Below are positions 45,091-57,363 of a stretch of DNA of 64,000 nt, piece by piece (within the stretch, counting starts at the first letter, position 1; every line of letters starts with the position of its first letter). Below the pieces are notes generated by a model, which was given only the letters and a program-made list of their open reading frames with translations, searched no databases and was not told where the DNA came from. The position numbers were made by a program, and so were the translations under genes. This DNA comes from Celoporthe dispersa (Eukaryota; Ascomycota; Sordariomycetes; Diaporthales; Cryphonectriaceae), in contig WAID01000005.1 of assembly GCA_016584495.1 (NCBI GenBank), positions 1,624,501 to 1,688,500 on the forward strand. The letters are read 5' to 3'.

Positions 45091-47433
45091 TCACATGATA
45101 TCGTTCTGCGTCAAGCCACTGTGATCAGTCTCCATGGCGTCAGCACCACCGGACTGTAGGTATCGGACATAGCTGAGGCCCAGCTGGCGCCCACCATACT
45201 GATACCCCTGGAACTTGGAGATGGCGGTATCAGCTGTCTCGGCAGAATCGAATCGGACGACGCCAGTGCCTCGAGACCGGCCGCTCGGCTCGTACTGGAT
45301 CTCTGCCTGCTTGACATCTCCAATGGTGCTGAAGAGCTCGACGAGATCCTCGTTGCTGGTCGACCAGGGAAGCTGTCGGGGCCAATTAGCAAATACCGAG
45401 GACAGGGTACCGGAAGCTGATGCTACTTACGTTGCGGACGTAGATAGTCTCGCTCCTCTCACCGTCGGCCGTAGCGAAGTCAGTGAAAGCATTCGGAGGG
45501 GGCCGAGGAGGCAGCTTGGTGGCCTCCGAATCCAGGAGCACCACCGCCGCCTCCGCTGTAACCACCTCGTCCGCCATAACCGCCGCCGCCGCCACCACCA
45601 CCACCACCGAAGCCACCGCGGCCTCCAAACCCTCCACGGCCTCCGAAAGCCCCACCGAATCCACCGCGGCCACCGTAGCCCCCGCGGCCGCCGAAGCCAC
45701 CTCCCATGTTGTTGGCAAAGCGGTCGATGCGGACCTCGAGGATTCGACCGTTCCAGTCATAGCCATTGAATTGCTGAATAGCGTTGCGAGCATCATCAGG
45801 AGTCTCAAAGACGACAATGCCAGAGCCCTTCGGTCGACCATCAAGCGAAGCATGCACGTCGGCACGGATCACGCCGCCGGTACGGGCTTGTCAAATGTCT
45901 TGTCAGCATCAATCGCTTCGGTGCATGCAAGTCTGGTTTAGTGTACGGTGCCTTACCTGCCTGCCTGAACAAGTCCTTGACGTCTTGCCATCCGACAGTG
46001 TACGGAAGCTGAAAGAAGAGCCGTTAGCCACGCCGTGTCTCGATGTCTCGAGAAGCTGAAGCTTACATTGGAGATGTAGAGCTGTCGCTCGTTACCGCCT
46101 CCGCCCATGGCACCACCGCCATAAGCGCCGTTGCTATAGCCCATACCGCCGCCGCCGCCACCGCCGCCGCCGTAGCCTCCTCGGCCGCCGCCCGGAGCGT
46201 TGAATCGTGGTTCGGCCTCTCGATCCTGGATCACCACCTCAGCACAGATCCTATACCGATTTATGTGGCATCGTCCTTACCTCCCGAACGTAGACGAGGC
46301 GACCCATCAGGTTCTGGTTGCTCAGCGTCGCGACCGCATTCTGAGCTTGGTCCCTGGTAGCATATTCCACAATTCTGCAGGCAAGATATTAGCGACGCCG
46401 CCGGCGAAAGGAGAATGAGCTGGCGACTTACCCGCATCCCTACAAATACCGATGGACAACGTCCCAACCCGTCAATCCAACAGTTCCATCAAGAGTTGCC
46501 ATGAGAGGGGAGACCGCAGGGAAGACAAAAAAATGAAACCAGCCAGAAGCTACGTGTAGACGCCCACCTTCGACATTCCATTCGGAAGTAGCAAGACATC
46601 GGCAAAGAGAACCTCTCCAGCTACAGCCACACAGCCAGCCCGTTAGCATCCTGAACCCTGCTCAGCTTGCACCTTTCCAGGAGAACCCACCCTGACGCAT
46701 GAAATCTTTGAGGTGGTGCCACTTGACGTCGTACGACAGGTTGCCGACGTAGACACGGCGGTCCTGTTGAGAGTTGTCCCTAATGCTGCTCATCATTTGT
46801 TCTCGTGCCTGGGAACGATCCTCGTAGCCGCCCTGGTGTGGCTGCCTGTATCCCTGACCTGAACCTCCCGCAGGGGCGCCCTGACCAGTCATCGGACTGC
46901 GAGAGCGGCGCTGTCTGGGGCTGCGAGAGCCGCTTCGGGGCGACAGTGAACGGTGGCCGCGGTTATTGGAGCGACCGGGGCTCCGTGATCGACGACGAGA
47001 TCGAGACCTCTCGCGCTGCCCAATTGTCTCACGTCAGTAATTGTCGAACACAACCTAGGACCTCGTGAGAGGGGGTAGGGGTGCAGCGAATGAGTCCGCA
47101 AGTTGCAGTGTAGAGCCAGGCCAAGTCGAGCAGCGGCTGAGGGAATAGGGTCTCCTCGAGCTTCGTACGATCGACCCCGCCAGCTTTATGATTGACGGAC
47201 ATGGTCCAGTCATCCACTACTAGCAGCGTTGGGTACCCTGATGGCCCGGCGGAGCTCCCTCTGGGCCAACGCTGTCGAGCTGCGGGCCTAAGACGGGTCT
47301 GACAACACCCAGACCTCGGAACGGCCCAGCAAACTAGCTCTAAAGGAAGGGAACAAGCATCATGACAAGGGCGGATGGTGGAACAAGTAGGAAGTCGAGG
47401 TACTCACAGGACGGTAGGTATCGCCAGTATCAG
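45091..47433 (-). CDS. GBP2: Three-RRM SR-like mRNA-binding protein (Gbp2/Hrb1 type), 5' exon not located
   Basis: Nuclear shuttling mRNA-binding protein of the Gbp2/Hrb1 class, linked to TREX and mRNA quality control. Exons (minus): 47408-47433, 46691-47015, 46568-46620, 46432-46439 (8 nt), 46281-46374, 46225-46067, 46008-45957, 45886-45431 and 45372-45091. They encode ADTGDTYRP, an RS domain (RERSRSRRRSRSPGR), RRM1 (RRVYVGNLSYDVKWHHLKDF), a Gly-rich linker, RRM2 (RQLYISNLPYTVGWQDVKDL ... GSGIVVF), a second Gly-rich linker and RRM3 (ETIYVRNLPWSTSNEDLVEL ... RGTGVVRF). About 484 residues are covered. One surplus base lies between about 45493 and 45535 in the second linker. The exon at 47408-47433 opens with two bases of a codon, so an ATG-bearing exon must lie farther upstream. 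The 392-nt intron at 47016-47407 is unusually long for this window. Confidence 0.85.
46432..46439 (-). other. 8-nt microexon of the Gbp2-like gene
   Basis: GGATGCGG is flanked by acceptor TTTGTAG and donor GTAAGT. It completes MSK-GCG-IVEYATR inside RRM1; skipping it would shift the frame. Neighbouring introns are 128 and 57 nt. Confidence 0.75.
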
Positions 47434-50400
47434 CTGAAGGAGGTGAGGTAAGTTAGAAGAATATAGAAGGAGAGGTTGGTAACCAAGAAAGGGAAAAGAA
47501 GAGAAAGAAGAGAGAAAGAAAGAAAGAAAAAAGAGAACCCAAGCCCAGGAGCGTGAGAAAAGGCAGGTTGAGAAGAAGACGGGAGGGCGCGGAGGGTAGT
47601 TGTAGGCCAGGGGGGGTCCCAGATTTGTAGGTTTTGTGGCAGAGAGCTCGTGGGAAGGTACACCCGGCTAGTGCAGGAATGACCGCACAAGCGAGTATGC
47701 ACAAAGGGGGGTGTGTGGGTGGCCTCATCGAGGCTGCCGCACAAAGAGCTGCACGAAATGGTGCATCTCAAGGACAGGCAACGAGGTGAGACGCGCGGGA
47801 TGAGGAAGGGTTAGAGAAGGTAGCAGTACCCGCGTTGCCGCTTTTTGCAGTCGACAGAAACAGGGAAAGGCTACGAGATACAAAAGTGTAGGGTAGTAAA
47901 TGCGAGGGAGGTCAACGCCAACGCAAGCACAAGGAATTGGAATTGGGAGCGGCTGCATGACGAGAGGGTCGGCGGGAGTGCAGATTGCAGGGCAAAGATG
48001 AGGTGCAGAGGAGGTATGGACCAGTAGGGAGGAGAGGGCAGGGAATGTGTGGCATTGTGTGCGAGGTGCCCCGGCCCAGCCCAGCCCACAGCTACAAGCG
48101 CTGGATGCAAGCCGTGCTTGTATGTACTCTGTACGTTACAAGAGCCATGCAGGGCGGGCGGGCGAGCAGGCAGGCGGCGGACAGAGTGATGTATCGCCCC
48201 CGATGGGTGGTCACCTCTGCCGTGGTGACGGGCACACACCAAAGAGAGACAGGACCACGCGGGACGTACACTGTGCAGGTGGTAAGAGGCTTGGGGGGGA
48301 GGGGGGGGCCAAGCCATGAAGCCGTCTCCTCTGACAGCACTGGGCATGGCCTGTTCGATGGTTGGAGAAGCAGTGGACGTGGAGGGAAAGCCACCTACCC
48401 ATTGTTAAAAGCGTCAGACAAGTCTGGTCGGTGCTGTGGGGGTCTTCCGAGCTTGTGTTGATACGGCCAGGGGAACGACTGCTGCTCGGGTAGTGAGGTC
48501 AGGTCGGATCGTATTGTCCGGCTAGTATTGGTTTTTCCTTCTGTTGCTCTGGTGGCCGACAAGATCCCAGGTAGAGACTTGGGCAGTCCTGACACGGGTT
48601 CGTAAGCAAAGGGTCCAACGGCAAAGATGAGCGCAGTCACCTCGGGCTAGAGGGTACACACGCGAGCCAAGGGGTGTGTGTGTGTGTATGTGTGTGTGTG
48701 TGCGCGCGCGCGCGTGTGTGAGTGGCGATAGGTGGTTTCCTTGTAACACACGACGACAGCGGTGGGAGGACGGCAGGGTGGTGCAACAAGACGCTGTGGA
48801 CGGGTTCGTGTAGTGAGTGAGTGAGAGGGTAGGCAAAGGTTTGTGGTGCTGGGGCCGACGCTTGCTGGTGGTACCTGCAACCTCTCGCAGACCTTGAAAT
48901 CCTACCACAGCAGGGCAGACACAGGATGCAGACCAGGGAACGTCAAAGACAACGCCCGGTCCCAGGGACAAGGTGGTGGTGGTGGGTAGAGGGGGCAGGT
49001 AGAGGGCTGTTGTCTGGTATGCAAACCTCCGTACCGGGTACGACAAGGAAAATCAGAGGCAGGTATGGCTGGCTGGGTGGCTTCAAAGGCCCACCTGGTG
49101 GTAAGCAGCGACTCCGTCCAGACTCTAGAGCCGCTTGTACCTGGCTTTTTCCCGCGTCTCCATTGGCGAAAATGGCGTGCAGAGAGAGTGGATGCCGGCA
49201 GGGTAGGGCCAAGGCAGCACGGGGAAGGGCAGGGCAGGGTAGGGCAGGGCAGCCAAGAGGGGGGAGGGGGGGAGGGAACGGCAGGAGATGTGATCGAGGT
49301 GAGGCTGGATGGGTAAGCTTGAGCTTGCTTGGTGACGGGGTCTCCACAGCACATAGCAGGGCAAAATGGTGGACGGAGCTTCCAAGTGGCGGGCCTGGGT
49401 GAGGGTCGGAAGGGAGGGAGTAGAGCTACCTTTGTTAGGGAGTCAAGGTCGCTGTCGTGTCGTGTCGTGCCCTGTCGAATCTTCTGACCGTGGTGTGATG
49501 TCGTCTCAGCGTGCAACACAACCAAGAGGAAGAGAGGTCCGTCGCCGCGACGTCGACGAAAGCTAGGAGTCCAAGGTGGTTGAGGTTCGATCTCATAGGA
49601 GGCAGGCCCCAGGTGCTCCAGTGCCTTGCCGAGGATGTCTCTGCTGGGCCCCTTGGTGGAGGTGCCAGATGTGATCCGCGCAGGACGGGGAGCCAAGCAG
49701 CCGCGTCCGGAGCTTCCAGGAGCTGTCACTCAGTAGCGTGTCGCGTTGCCTGCGCGTCTGGGCGAGTGCACGCGAGCGAGGTGGAGGGTGTTTTAGGGTC
49801 AGGGAGTGCGAGGTAACGAGGTACAGTACAGCTTTGGTTTGGGGGGGGGGAGGGAGGAATCGATGGGGACGGCAAGACGGCGCGGAATTTTCTCAACGGA
49901 GAGGAGGGAGCTTGAGAAAGCTGCTGTTGAGGCAGTCGATAGTGGGTCACCTGGCCCCTGCGTCACTGCATATGATTGGTTGGGTCCACCTGAGCCGGGG
50001 GGTTTGAGGAGGCGGGGCCAGATGGACCTGACGTTGGGGCAGGGGCGTCCAAGGTCCCCAGCCTGCCAGCTTCCCTTCCACTGGTGGCGTATTTCTCAAG
50101 ACCACCTGCCTGTGCTTCCCTCCATGCATCCCCTCCGACACAGCAGCTGGCTGGACGTCCCAACAGCATGCTTTTCTGAGCAGCTATGCCTATGGGATGA
50201 ATATTTGCTACGAGAATGATCTCCTTCGTCTGTGGTGCCCTCGCCCTTGAGCTTCGCATTGGGTATTGTGGAACTTGTCTGCGGATATACGCAGCCGTCT
50301 TTCGAATTCGTGCCTACTACCTGTCTTCCCAGCATCCTACCGCTCCCGCGAACCCTGGGAGAGTGCCTTGTTGACAATACTTGGAACAATCTCGTAGGGA

Positions 50401-53400
50401 AACATAGCATGTCGGTACTGTATCAAGACGCCGCTGCTACGTAGTACTTTACTCAAGTCACTAATTGTATCAGTACTACAGACCAGGTCAAGGCTTCAAC
50501 CCCTGTCGAGGCTCGCGATCATTTCATGCAATAACAGAAGCATGGAGGGTGACCTTTTTTCTTTTCTTTTCTTTTTTTTAGGCAAGATACAGTACAGCAG
50601 TACCTCGGGCGGCGGGCAATCTATTTCCTAGAAAGAGTACTGCTGCATGATAAGGTACCATGCAGAGCCTGCCGCCGAGAAGACCCAGATCTTTGTCTCT
50701 GAACGCGCGGAGGGCTTTTGTTTTCCCCCTTCCAGCGGTGGCCAAAGTGACTGGAGGTTTTGCCCGTGCCATAAATATACTGCAGATTCATGTGTAGCCA
50801 AGGTATTGTACAAGAGACGCTTCAGATCATTGAGTGAATTCTGCAAGACCTCTCGACAAAGATCCGGAGGATTGAGCGCCCAGGACTGTCTCCCTGTGGT
50901 ACATACCATACCTTTGGGCTGTTGTCTGCGAAGCGAGCAAATTGACTATTGGAGATTGAGCTGTGACATGGCGCAGCAAATTGTCTAGACGCTCCCGGGG
51001 GGCCCTTGGAACATGTATCTCGTTGTTTCTCTATTGCTTTCCCTATGGGATGCGCAGAGTCTTGCTCGGGCTCCAGCCGTCCCACATTCCTGGTCCCCAA
51101 TTGCTCGAGCCCAGAGATTGGCCGGCGCTCTCGAACGACAATGGGCGGCACAGCTGACCACCCATCAGGACGGCTCAGGCAAGCGGATCGTCAGAAGCAT
51201 TGCGCAGGAAAAAATTCTCTCAATGCTAGACACGGAATCAGGTTTGCTCGACACCCGGAAGCGCTTGCCAAACAGAAACGGACATTACGACAGCAGATCA
51301 CCTAGGTGTCTGAAACTTGGCCAATGGAAGAGCCATCTTTTACCATGTCCAGCGGTACTGATACGTGGTCTCTTTGTAGGCCGCCTCGTGAAAGGCCGTG
51401 CTTAAGGCGTGAATCCCGAGTGTCACACTACATGCTTTCGAGCCAAGGCGCGACTAGAGGGCGTCATTGCGCCGTACGCTGGCAAGTAGTCGCGAAGCAC
51501 AGCTGGAGCGGGCGTCATGGTAGGTCCGGGGGAAAAGCAACAGGATACAGCCACCCTGTTTCCCCCTTGCCCGCCCTGGTACACTGTGCGCACAGGTTTG
51601 CTGGCTGACCGTCATCATAACGGGACTCGAGGTGGACGGTACTATGACACCATGAATATGACACATAGGTACTCGGAAGGCAGCGTGGGGTGTCCTGCAT
51701 TGTCACTTTGGTTTCCTATTTTCTTGCTTCTGGACCCGCGTGGCTTGGACTCTAGAAGCCGTCACATCCTGTCGGCCGGGAACACAAGCGAATCAACACC
51801 TAACGATGTTTCCGTACGTACCTATTCCAGGCCGGACTCGAGAAAATTGAAAAATAAAAGGGCTGTACTCGGACACGAGGCTCCTGTAGATGGTGGGTTG
51901 ACAATCAACAAAGGCAAAGACACAGATCGATCATTGAACCTAGCCAGAGACCACAGTATCCTCAGACCTGAGACTGACGACGATGAGCAGAAGAGAAATG
52001 AACCAGAAGGTCTTGGCTAGGACAGGGGAAAATTGACGAGGCTTGTGAGTGAATCCACGAGTTGTCATCTTTATAGTAGCGCCACTCATCCGCGAGGGAG
52101 ATTCAGGCAGCCCGCTGGTCCTAGGGCGCAAAGGTGTGCTCCGACGATATCCTGGCAGACTGTGAAGAGGCTGTGAGCGTTGGATGATTTTCGACCGAGT
52201 GTGGCATGACCGCTCTGCTGGCAGGTGCTGGCGAGCTCATACACAGTGCAGCCATGTCTAACCATAATGTTTTGCCGCCCATGACTTTTTTTGGGAAGGC
52301 ATGTATGGCTCCGTAATTCCATAGGAGGCGCATTTCGTCATAGCTGTGGAAGGAGATGCACATCAGGACGACGAAGGCAAACATTGGGGCTCGATCACTC
52401 ATGGAGAGACGTCGCGATCGACGACCAACTGACGATTACATAAGTGAGCGTGAGGGTCTGGCTTCAGAATCGGCCCCCGTGTATGAATTGGCGCAGCCCC
52501 CTAGCTTTCTGCGGCCAGGGAAGGGGGGAAAGTGGGGGCTTCCACCCGTATTAACTAAAAAGTGCTGCATAGTACCACATGAAAGTATACATTAGTACCC
52601 TGTGGTGGCCTCCAATCTGGGGTCCAGACATTCTCGACTCCACCCGGGACATACGCGGATCCTACCCCGATCTGCACCCGCTGACAGGGCATCACATCAC
52701 GAACCGCTCCTCCAACGACAGCGACTTGATGCACGGCGACGGCAACAATTTCCGCGTGTGATGCAGTCCTACGCTCGCTGCTGCACGGCATGATTTTCAA
52801 CACTCATGTCTCTCCCGCGGCTCCCACACTGCTCTGTATGGAGACGGCACCCCAACCTCCGAGAAGGGGAGCAACGATTCGGATCGCACAGAAATGCGCG
52901 TCGCTTTCGGCTGACGCTCGCGGCTTGCTGCAACTCTCTTCAGACCATCTTGTCGACAGTGTCTTGCCGCACTAGTGTCTCTCTGCCTGGGAAGAGCAAT
53001 TTCCCCCTCCCCCCCCCCCCAGGTCATTTATTTCCCTCTCTTTTTCTTTTTTTTTTCTTCTGGTTCTTTTCGCGCTGGTCAGAGATATAGCCCAGCGCGG
53101 GCACCCTAGCGCCTCTACAACCTCTATGGCGACCAGGATTCCTTCACCGGTGGTCTGAAGTGAGCAGGATTAGGATCAGGATCACACCTCATCATGCTCT
53201 CTGAGTGGTCATTACAACACTTTGTGGAGGGATCAAGCCTGCCACCCTTCAACCCTCCTGCACATATTTCCTCCCACTGCTTCCCTCCCTCCCCCCCTCT
53301 CCCTCGGCTACAGCTTGGTGGAGCAGCAGTCACATTCAAGCCCCTGGCTGTCTCTTGCGGGCGACTGTGACATAGTCTGTCCTGAACACTACCACATCCG

Positions 53401-56004
53401 CCGTATCTTTTCGCACGAGGTCTAACCGTCTAGAGCACTACCAGGCAGGTACCAGCAAGTAAGGTGTGCCGCACACAGGTCCCAGCACACAAAGGCGGCT
53501 CGACCTGGTCACAAGGACTGGATTCCGGGAGATGGAGCGACACAAAGTCACTCCCACCGTCAGATTTGAAGCATCTCGGACGGGGTCTGATGTTACTCTC
53601 AGGGCAGCACAATAGTTTCATGAGAGGTCCGACCCGACATACCCTCTCTCTGCGCTGTCACGATTGATCTCTTTGCTGGGGCGTTCTCTGTGGAGATGCC
53701 TTCGATTTCCTACATCTACTATGGTATGTGACTCAGCGATGAGCAGCGAGCAAGACCTTTCGCTCTCCAGGGCGATCAGGAACTCGAAAACCAAGGAACG
53801 TTCTAGACCCAGCCCCAGCTTCGCCCTCTGCCAGAGAAAGACGAGGGAAAAGAACTGGTGGGTCGCACCATCAGGCTGTGGCCAGGCGCCAGCTGCGAGC
53901 CTTATGCCGGTATCGTTCAGTCCTGTCCCGCAAAGCTCGCCATCTCAATTTCCCCAACAGGTTTTAAGTAAAATGGTGCTAATTCTCAGGGTGCGTTCTC
54001 GGACTGATGGGGTTGTGCAGAGGCCAGTGGAGTGACATGTGAGGGGGCCCATTTTCCCGACCCAGACCACCACCCAGGTGAGAGGAGCCTTGCTTCAAGA
54101 CTCGGGGGGGGGGCCCTCTACAGCCTAAGAGGTTCTTATCACATAACTGAGACCTCGGACTTGATGTGGTTGGGCTGCAATGGAGTGCAGCTCACTTCGG
54201 CGCATTGCATCACCCGGAGGATATTGACCAGCAGCGTCGCCACTCAGAGGCCTGGAAGGACCCCCGAGCAGAAGCGATATCCTGGACAGGACAACGCCCC
54301 GGCCAATCTGAGGCCCTGTTCGGGCTAATCACGGCTACACAGCGTCTGTAGCCTGTCACGCCTGTCTGTTCGGCCTTACAGAGCGATGCAGTGGGCCTCG
54401 CTGCGCGAAGACAGCACCCTGATACGAGATGCAAGCCACCCAGCCCGCCCGATGTAGCAGGGTTCAGTACGCAATGGTCACCGCGGGCCAGCCCAAGCCT
54501 GGAGGATAAGCGGAACCGGACCAGGAAGCAGGCTCCATCTCTATGCACCTTACAACGGTACGAAGGTTGCACTTCCCCGCCCTCTGTGAGATCTGACCTC
54601 CAGAAAGCTTTGTATGGTACAGCTGAGAGAAACTCCGAGCTTACAAGAACCCCCCTCCTGGCTCCCAAGGCTAGCTGCCTTTCGAGGGGCCCGAGATGAT
54701 CTGAACAGGTGTTGAGAGGTTGCTGGTCCGGGGCCGAGAGCGAGACTATGCATAACGAGCCTGACGGCTACAGAAAGACCCACAGATGACCTGTCACTCG
54801 AGGGGATGCTCGCTACTGCGCAAGACCAGGACTTATCTTTCCTAGATTCTGCAGATCTAATGCAGTGACTACCACAAATGGAGGTGTGTTGAACAAAGTC
54901 CAGGATGTAGCAGGGACTTGCCGAAGACAGGAAGCAATCACACAACCCGGCGGCAGATGCACAATTGGAGAGGGAACACCAGAAAATGTGGCTGAAAGAT
55001 ACATCACATGTATCCAGCTGGTCTCTGCACAATGATGCCACGATCAGCGAGCCGGCGGCTCGCCCTGCTAGCCGACCTGAACCACACCATCAGAGCGGGA
55101 GTGACAATCAAATCAGGATATCCAGGCGACTACCCCTTTGGGAAAATGTGTCTTGTCTCGCAATCTCGACCATTACGTTCATACTTGGCTCCCCGTACCG
55201 CCAAGTACTCGACACCTAAGGCACTGCACAGCTCCGCGGACGGAGGGGGGGAAACAGTCCTCTGGTGGGAACACACTCGCAGTCGTACCCACCCTTCGTC
55301 AGTTTTCCGCGGCGGCAGCTGACGCTTCAGACCCAGACATGGCACCAAAGATAAGTCCGTGTGATTGCGTACGAACGTCAACCTGCCAATGCTAGGGGCG
55401 AGAATCCCCGACCTTTGCCAACCAGTTCAGTCTCAGCACTGCTCTGGACAATTAATTGCCTACCTGGTCAGCATAGTTCTATGAGTGGCTCCAGGCGCTG
55501 GTTCTTCTTTGTCTTTTCTTTTCTTTTGACAAAAATATAAAGAATGTCCAGAGACGAATCGGAAAGCAAATGGACCAGAGAAAAAGTAAAATAAAGCCTA
55601 CACATATCTAAACTTCAGGAGGCCACCGGCTCAGGACGATGTGTAGAGCGGGAGGAGTCGTTGAGGCCCTCTCTCGACGCTCGCAGGGACAGTCCCTGTA
55701 GCCTGCAACGGGAATAACGGGTCATTGCCGAGCGCTCCGTTCATACATTCGAGGCCCCAGACAGAACCTTATCAGACCGCATCACATCATTGATTGACGG
55801 CTCGGAACGGGAGCCACAGTTTTTTCCTTCCCTCCCTTTCCCTTCACCCCCCCCTGCGCTACGTAGCGTGATGCGAAGCAACCAAGCAAAACGCGACGCG
55901 ACTCACCTGACGATCTGCTGTTCTGCTGTTCTGTAGATCGGCTACTGAAAAGTGCGATTCTCAACAGGCGAGACCAGCGGAGCAGCAAGCATCACTTGCC
56001 CGCA
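47434..56004. other. 8.6-kb gene-poor region
   Basis: The proximal part probably holds the missing first exon, a long leader intron (pyrimidine tract and CTAAC branch near 47434-47560) and the promoter of the Gbp2-like gene. Beyond about 49.8 kb no frame on either strand resembles a known protein. There is no obvious terminal repeat, transposase or reverse-transcriptase motif, and base composition is not strongly AT-rich as a RIP-mutated block would be. Several C or G homopolymers of 8-11 bases occur, for example near 49840, 53013 and 54105. Confidence 0.4.
48673..48721. repeat. (GT)n(GC)n microsatellite
   Basis: Alternating GT interrupted by one AT passes into GC and back to GT, a purine-pyrimidine alternation of about 48 bases. 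Confidence 0.85.
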
Positions 56005-56987
56005 ATGCCTCCGAGAGTGCCTTCGTGCCGTGCAGCACTGCGCGCGCGGCCGCAGCGACCTCTCCAGAGCAGACCAGCCTCTGCAGCAGCTCTCGTTGCC
56101 TGTCGGACTGTCACCACGGCCTCCCCCAGCTGCTCGGTACCATGCCAGGATAGGCCACGAACTGGTCTGCCTAGCCTGCAGCCCTACTTCCAACCATCAA
56201 CGCCCTCCTCTTCCTCCTCCAGCCGCCGCTCGTACCACTCTCACGACCACCCTACGCCCGAACCGCCTTTCTCCCCGGCCGAGCGCGCCATCCTGACTGC
56301 CGCATGCGCACACATCCCCGCCCATGGGTTTTCACAGGCAGCGCTGTCTCTGGGCGCAAGAGACGCCGGGTACCTAGACATCAGCACAAACCTGCTGCCC
56401 CACGGCGTCTTCAGCCTGGTCCAGTGGCACCTGGTCTCGCAGCGGGAGGCCCTGGTGGGAAAGGCGCAGGAGCTGTTCGGAGGAGCAGAGCAGGACGGCC
56501 AGCGCATCGGCGTCGGGAGGAAGGTTGAGGCGCTGGCGTGGGCGAGGCTGATGGGCAACAGGGAGGTGATTGGGCGGTGGCAGGAGGTAAGCAAGCAAGC
56601 ACAAGAGAGACAAGTGGGCCGGGATTTGCTGACAGGTAGCTGTGGCGATCACAGGCACTCGCGATCATGGCCCAGCCGAGTTGTGTCCCCGGGTCTCTCA
56701 GGGAACTCGCCAAGCTGTCGGACGAGATATGGTTCCTGGCGGGCGACGTCTCGGTCGACCCGTCGTGGTACACCAAGCGCGCGTCTCTGTCGGCCATCTA
56801 CGCCTCGACCGAGCTGTTCATGACGACTGACAGCTCGCAAGACTTCGCCGAGACGAAAAAGTTCCTGCGCAGGAGACTAGAGGAGGTGCAGGACGTCGGC
56901 GGGTCGCTGAGATCATTAGGCCAGTGGGTCAGCTTCACAGCAGGCGCGGGCTTAAACGTGCTTAGAAGCAAGGGCATGCCAATATGA
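56005..56987 (+). CDS. COQ9: Ubiquinone biosynthesis protein COQ9, mitochondrial
   Basis: COQ9 is a lipid-binding, TetR-fold protein that presents the quinone intermediate to Coq7 in the CoQ synthome. The 304-residue product has an Arg/Ser/Ala-rich presequence up to about residue 75 (SSSRRSYHSHDH), then FSPAERAILTAACAHIPAHG, GFSQAALSLGARDAGYLDIS, WARLMGNREVIGRWQEALAI, ELAKLSDEIWFLAGDVSVDP, WYTKRASLSAIYASTELFMT and a C-terminal hydrophobic helix (QWVSFTAGAGLNVLRSKG). Exons are 56005-56586 and 56655-56987; the intron has GTAAGC and CACAG ends. No correction is needed. The gene converges on SMC6. Confidence 0.95.
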
Positions 56988-57363
56988 AATGCCAAAGAGA
57001 AAGAGAAGAAGAAGAAAAAAAAAGATTTTGCACAAGCATGAGTTGTCCGGTCATACGAGGAGCATCGCGCCCTCGCGATAATGCAGGCAGGGCAGAATGC
57101 CGAGGTCTTGGTGCATGAGGTCTCTGTCAGACCACCGTAGCGAGGGCAAGAATATGTTTCAATTCGTGCCACGAAGCTTCTTTAAAATAGGTATCTTGAC
57201 AGGCAAAGCAAGCAAAACGTCAAAATAAAAGACACCAAAACTCCATCGCGTTCCATTCTCCACCCGCAAGATCGCCTCGCGGATGCCCGTAAGCGAGATG
57301 AGGTGAGAGGGTGTCCCACGAAGCAGCAAGTGCATCGTCACGCGTGCAGATAGGTTCTCATCC
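56988..57363. other. Convergent spacer COQ9/SMC6
   Basis: About 375 bases with an A/G-rich run just after the COQ9 stop (56995-57025). Presumed 3' UTRs; no gene recognised. Confidence 0.5.

Noticed and set aside
48902..49729. 275-codon minus-strand frame rich in Pro and Ser
   Set aside because: No homology recognised and low-complexity composition; probably leader or intergenic sequence upstream of the Gbp2-like gene.
51013..51405. 130-codon plus-strand frame in the gene-poor block
   Set aside because: Contains a plausible helical middle but no recognisable domain, no splice support and no neighbours; left unannotated.
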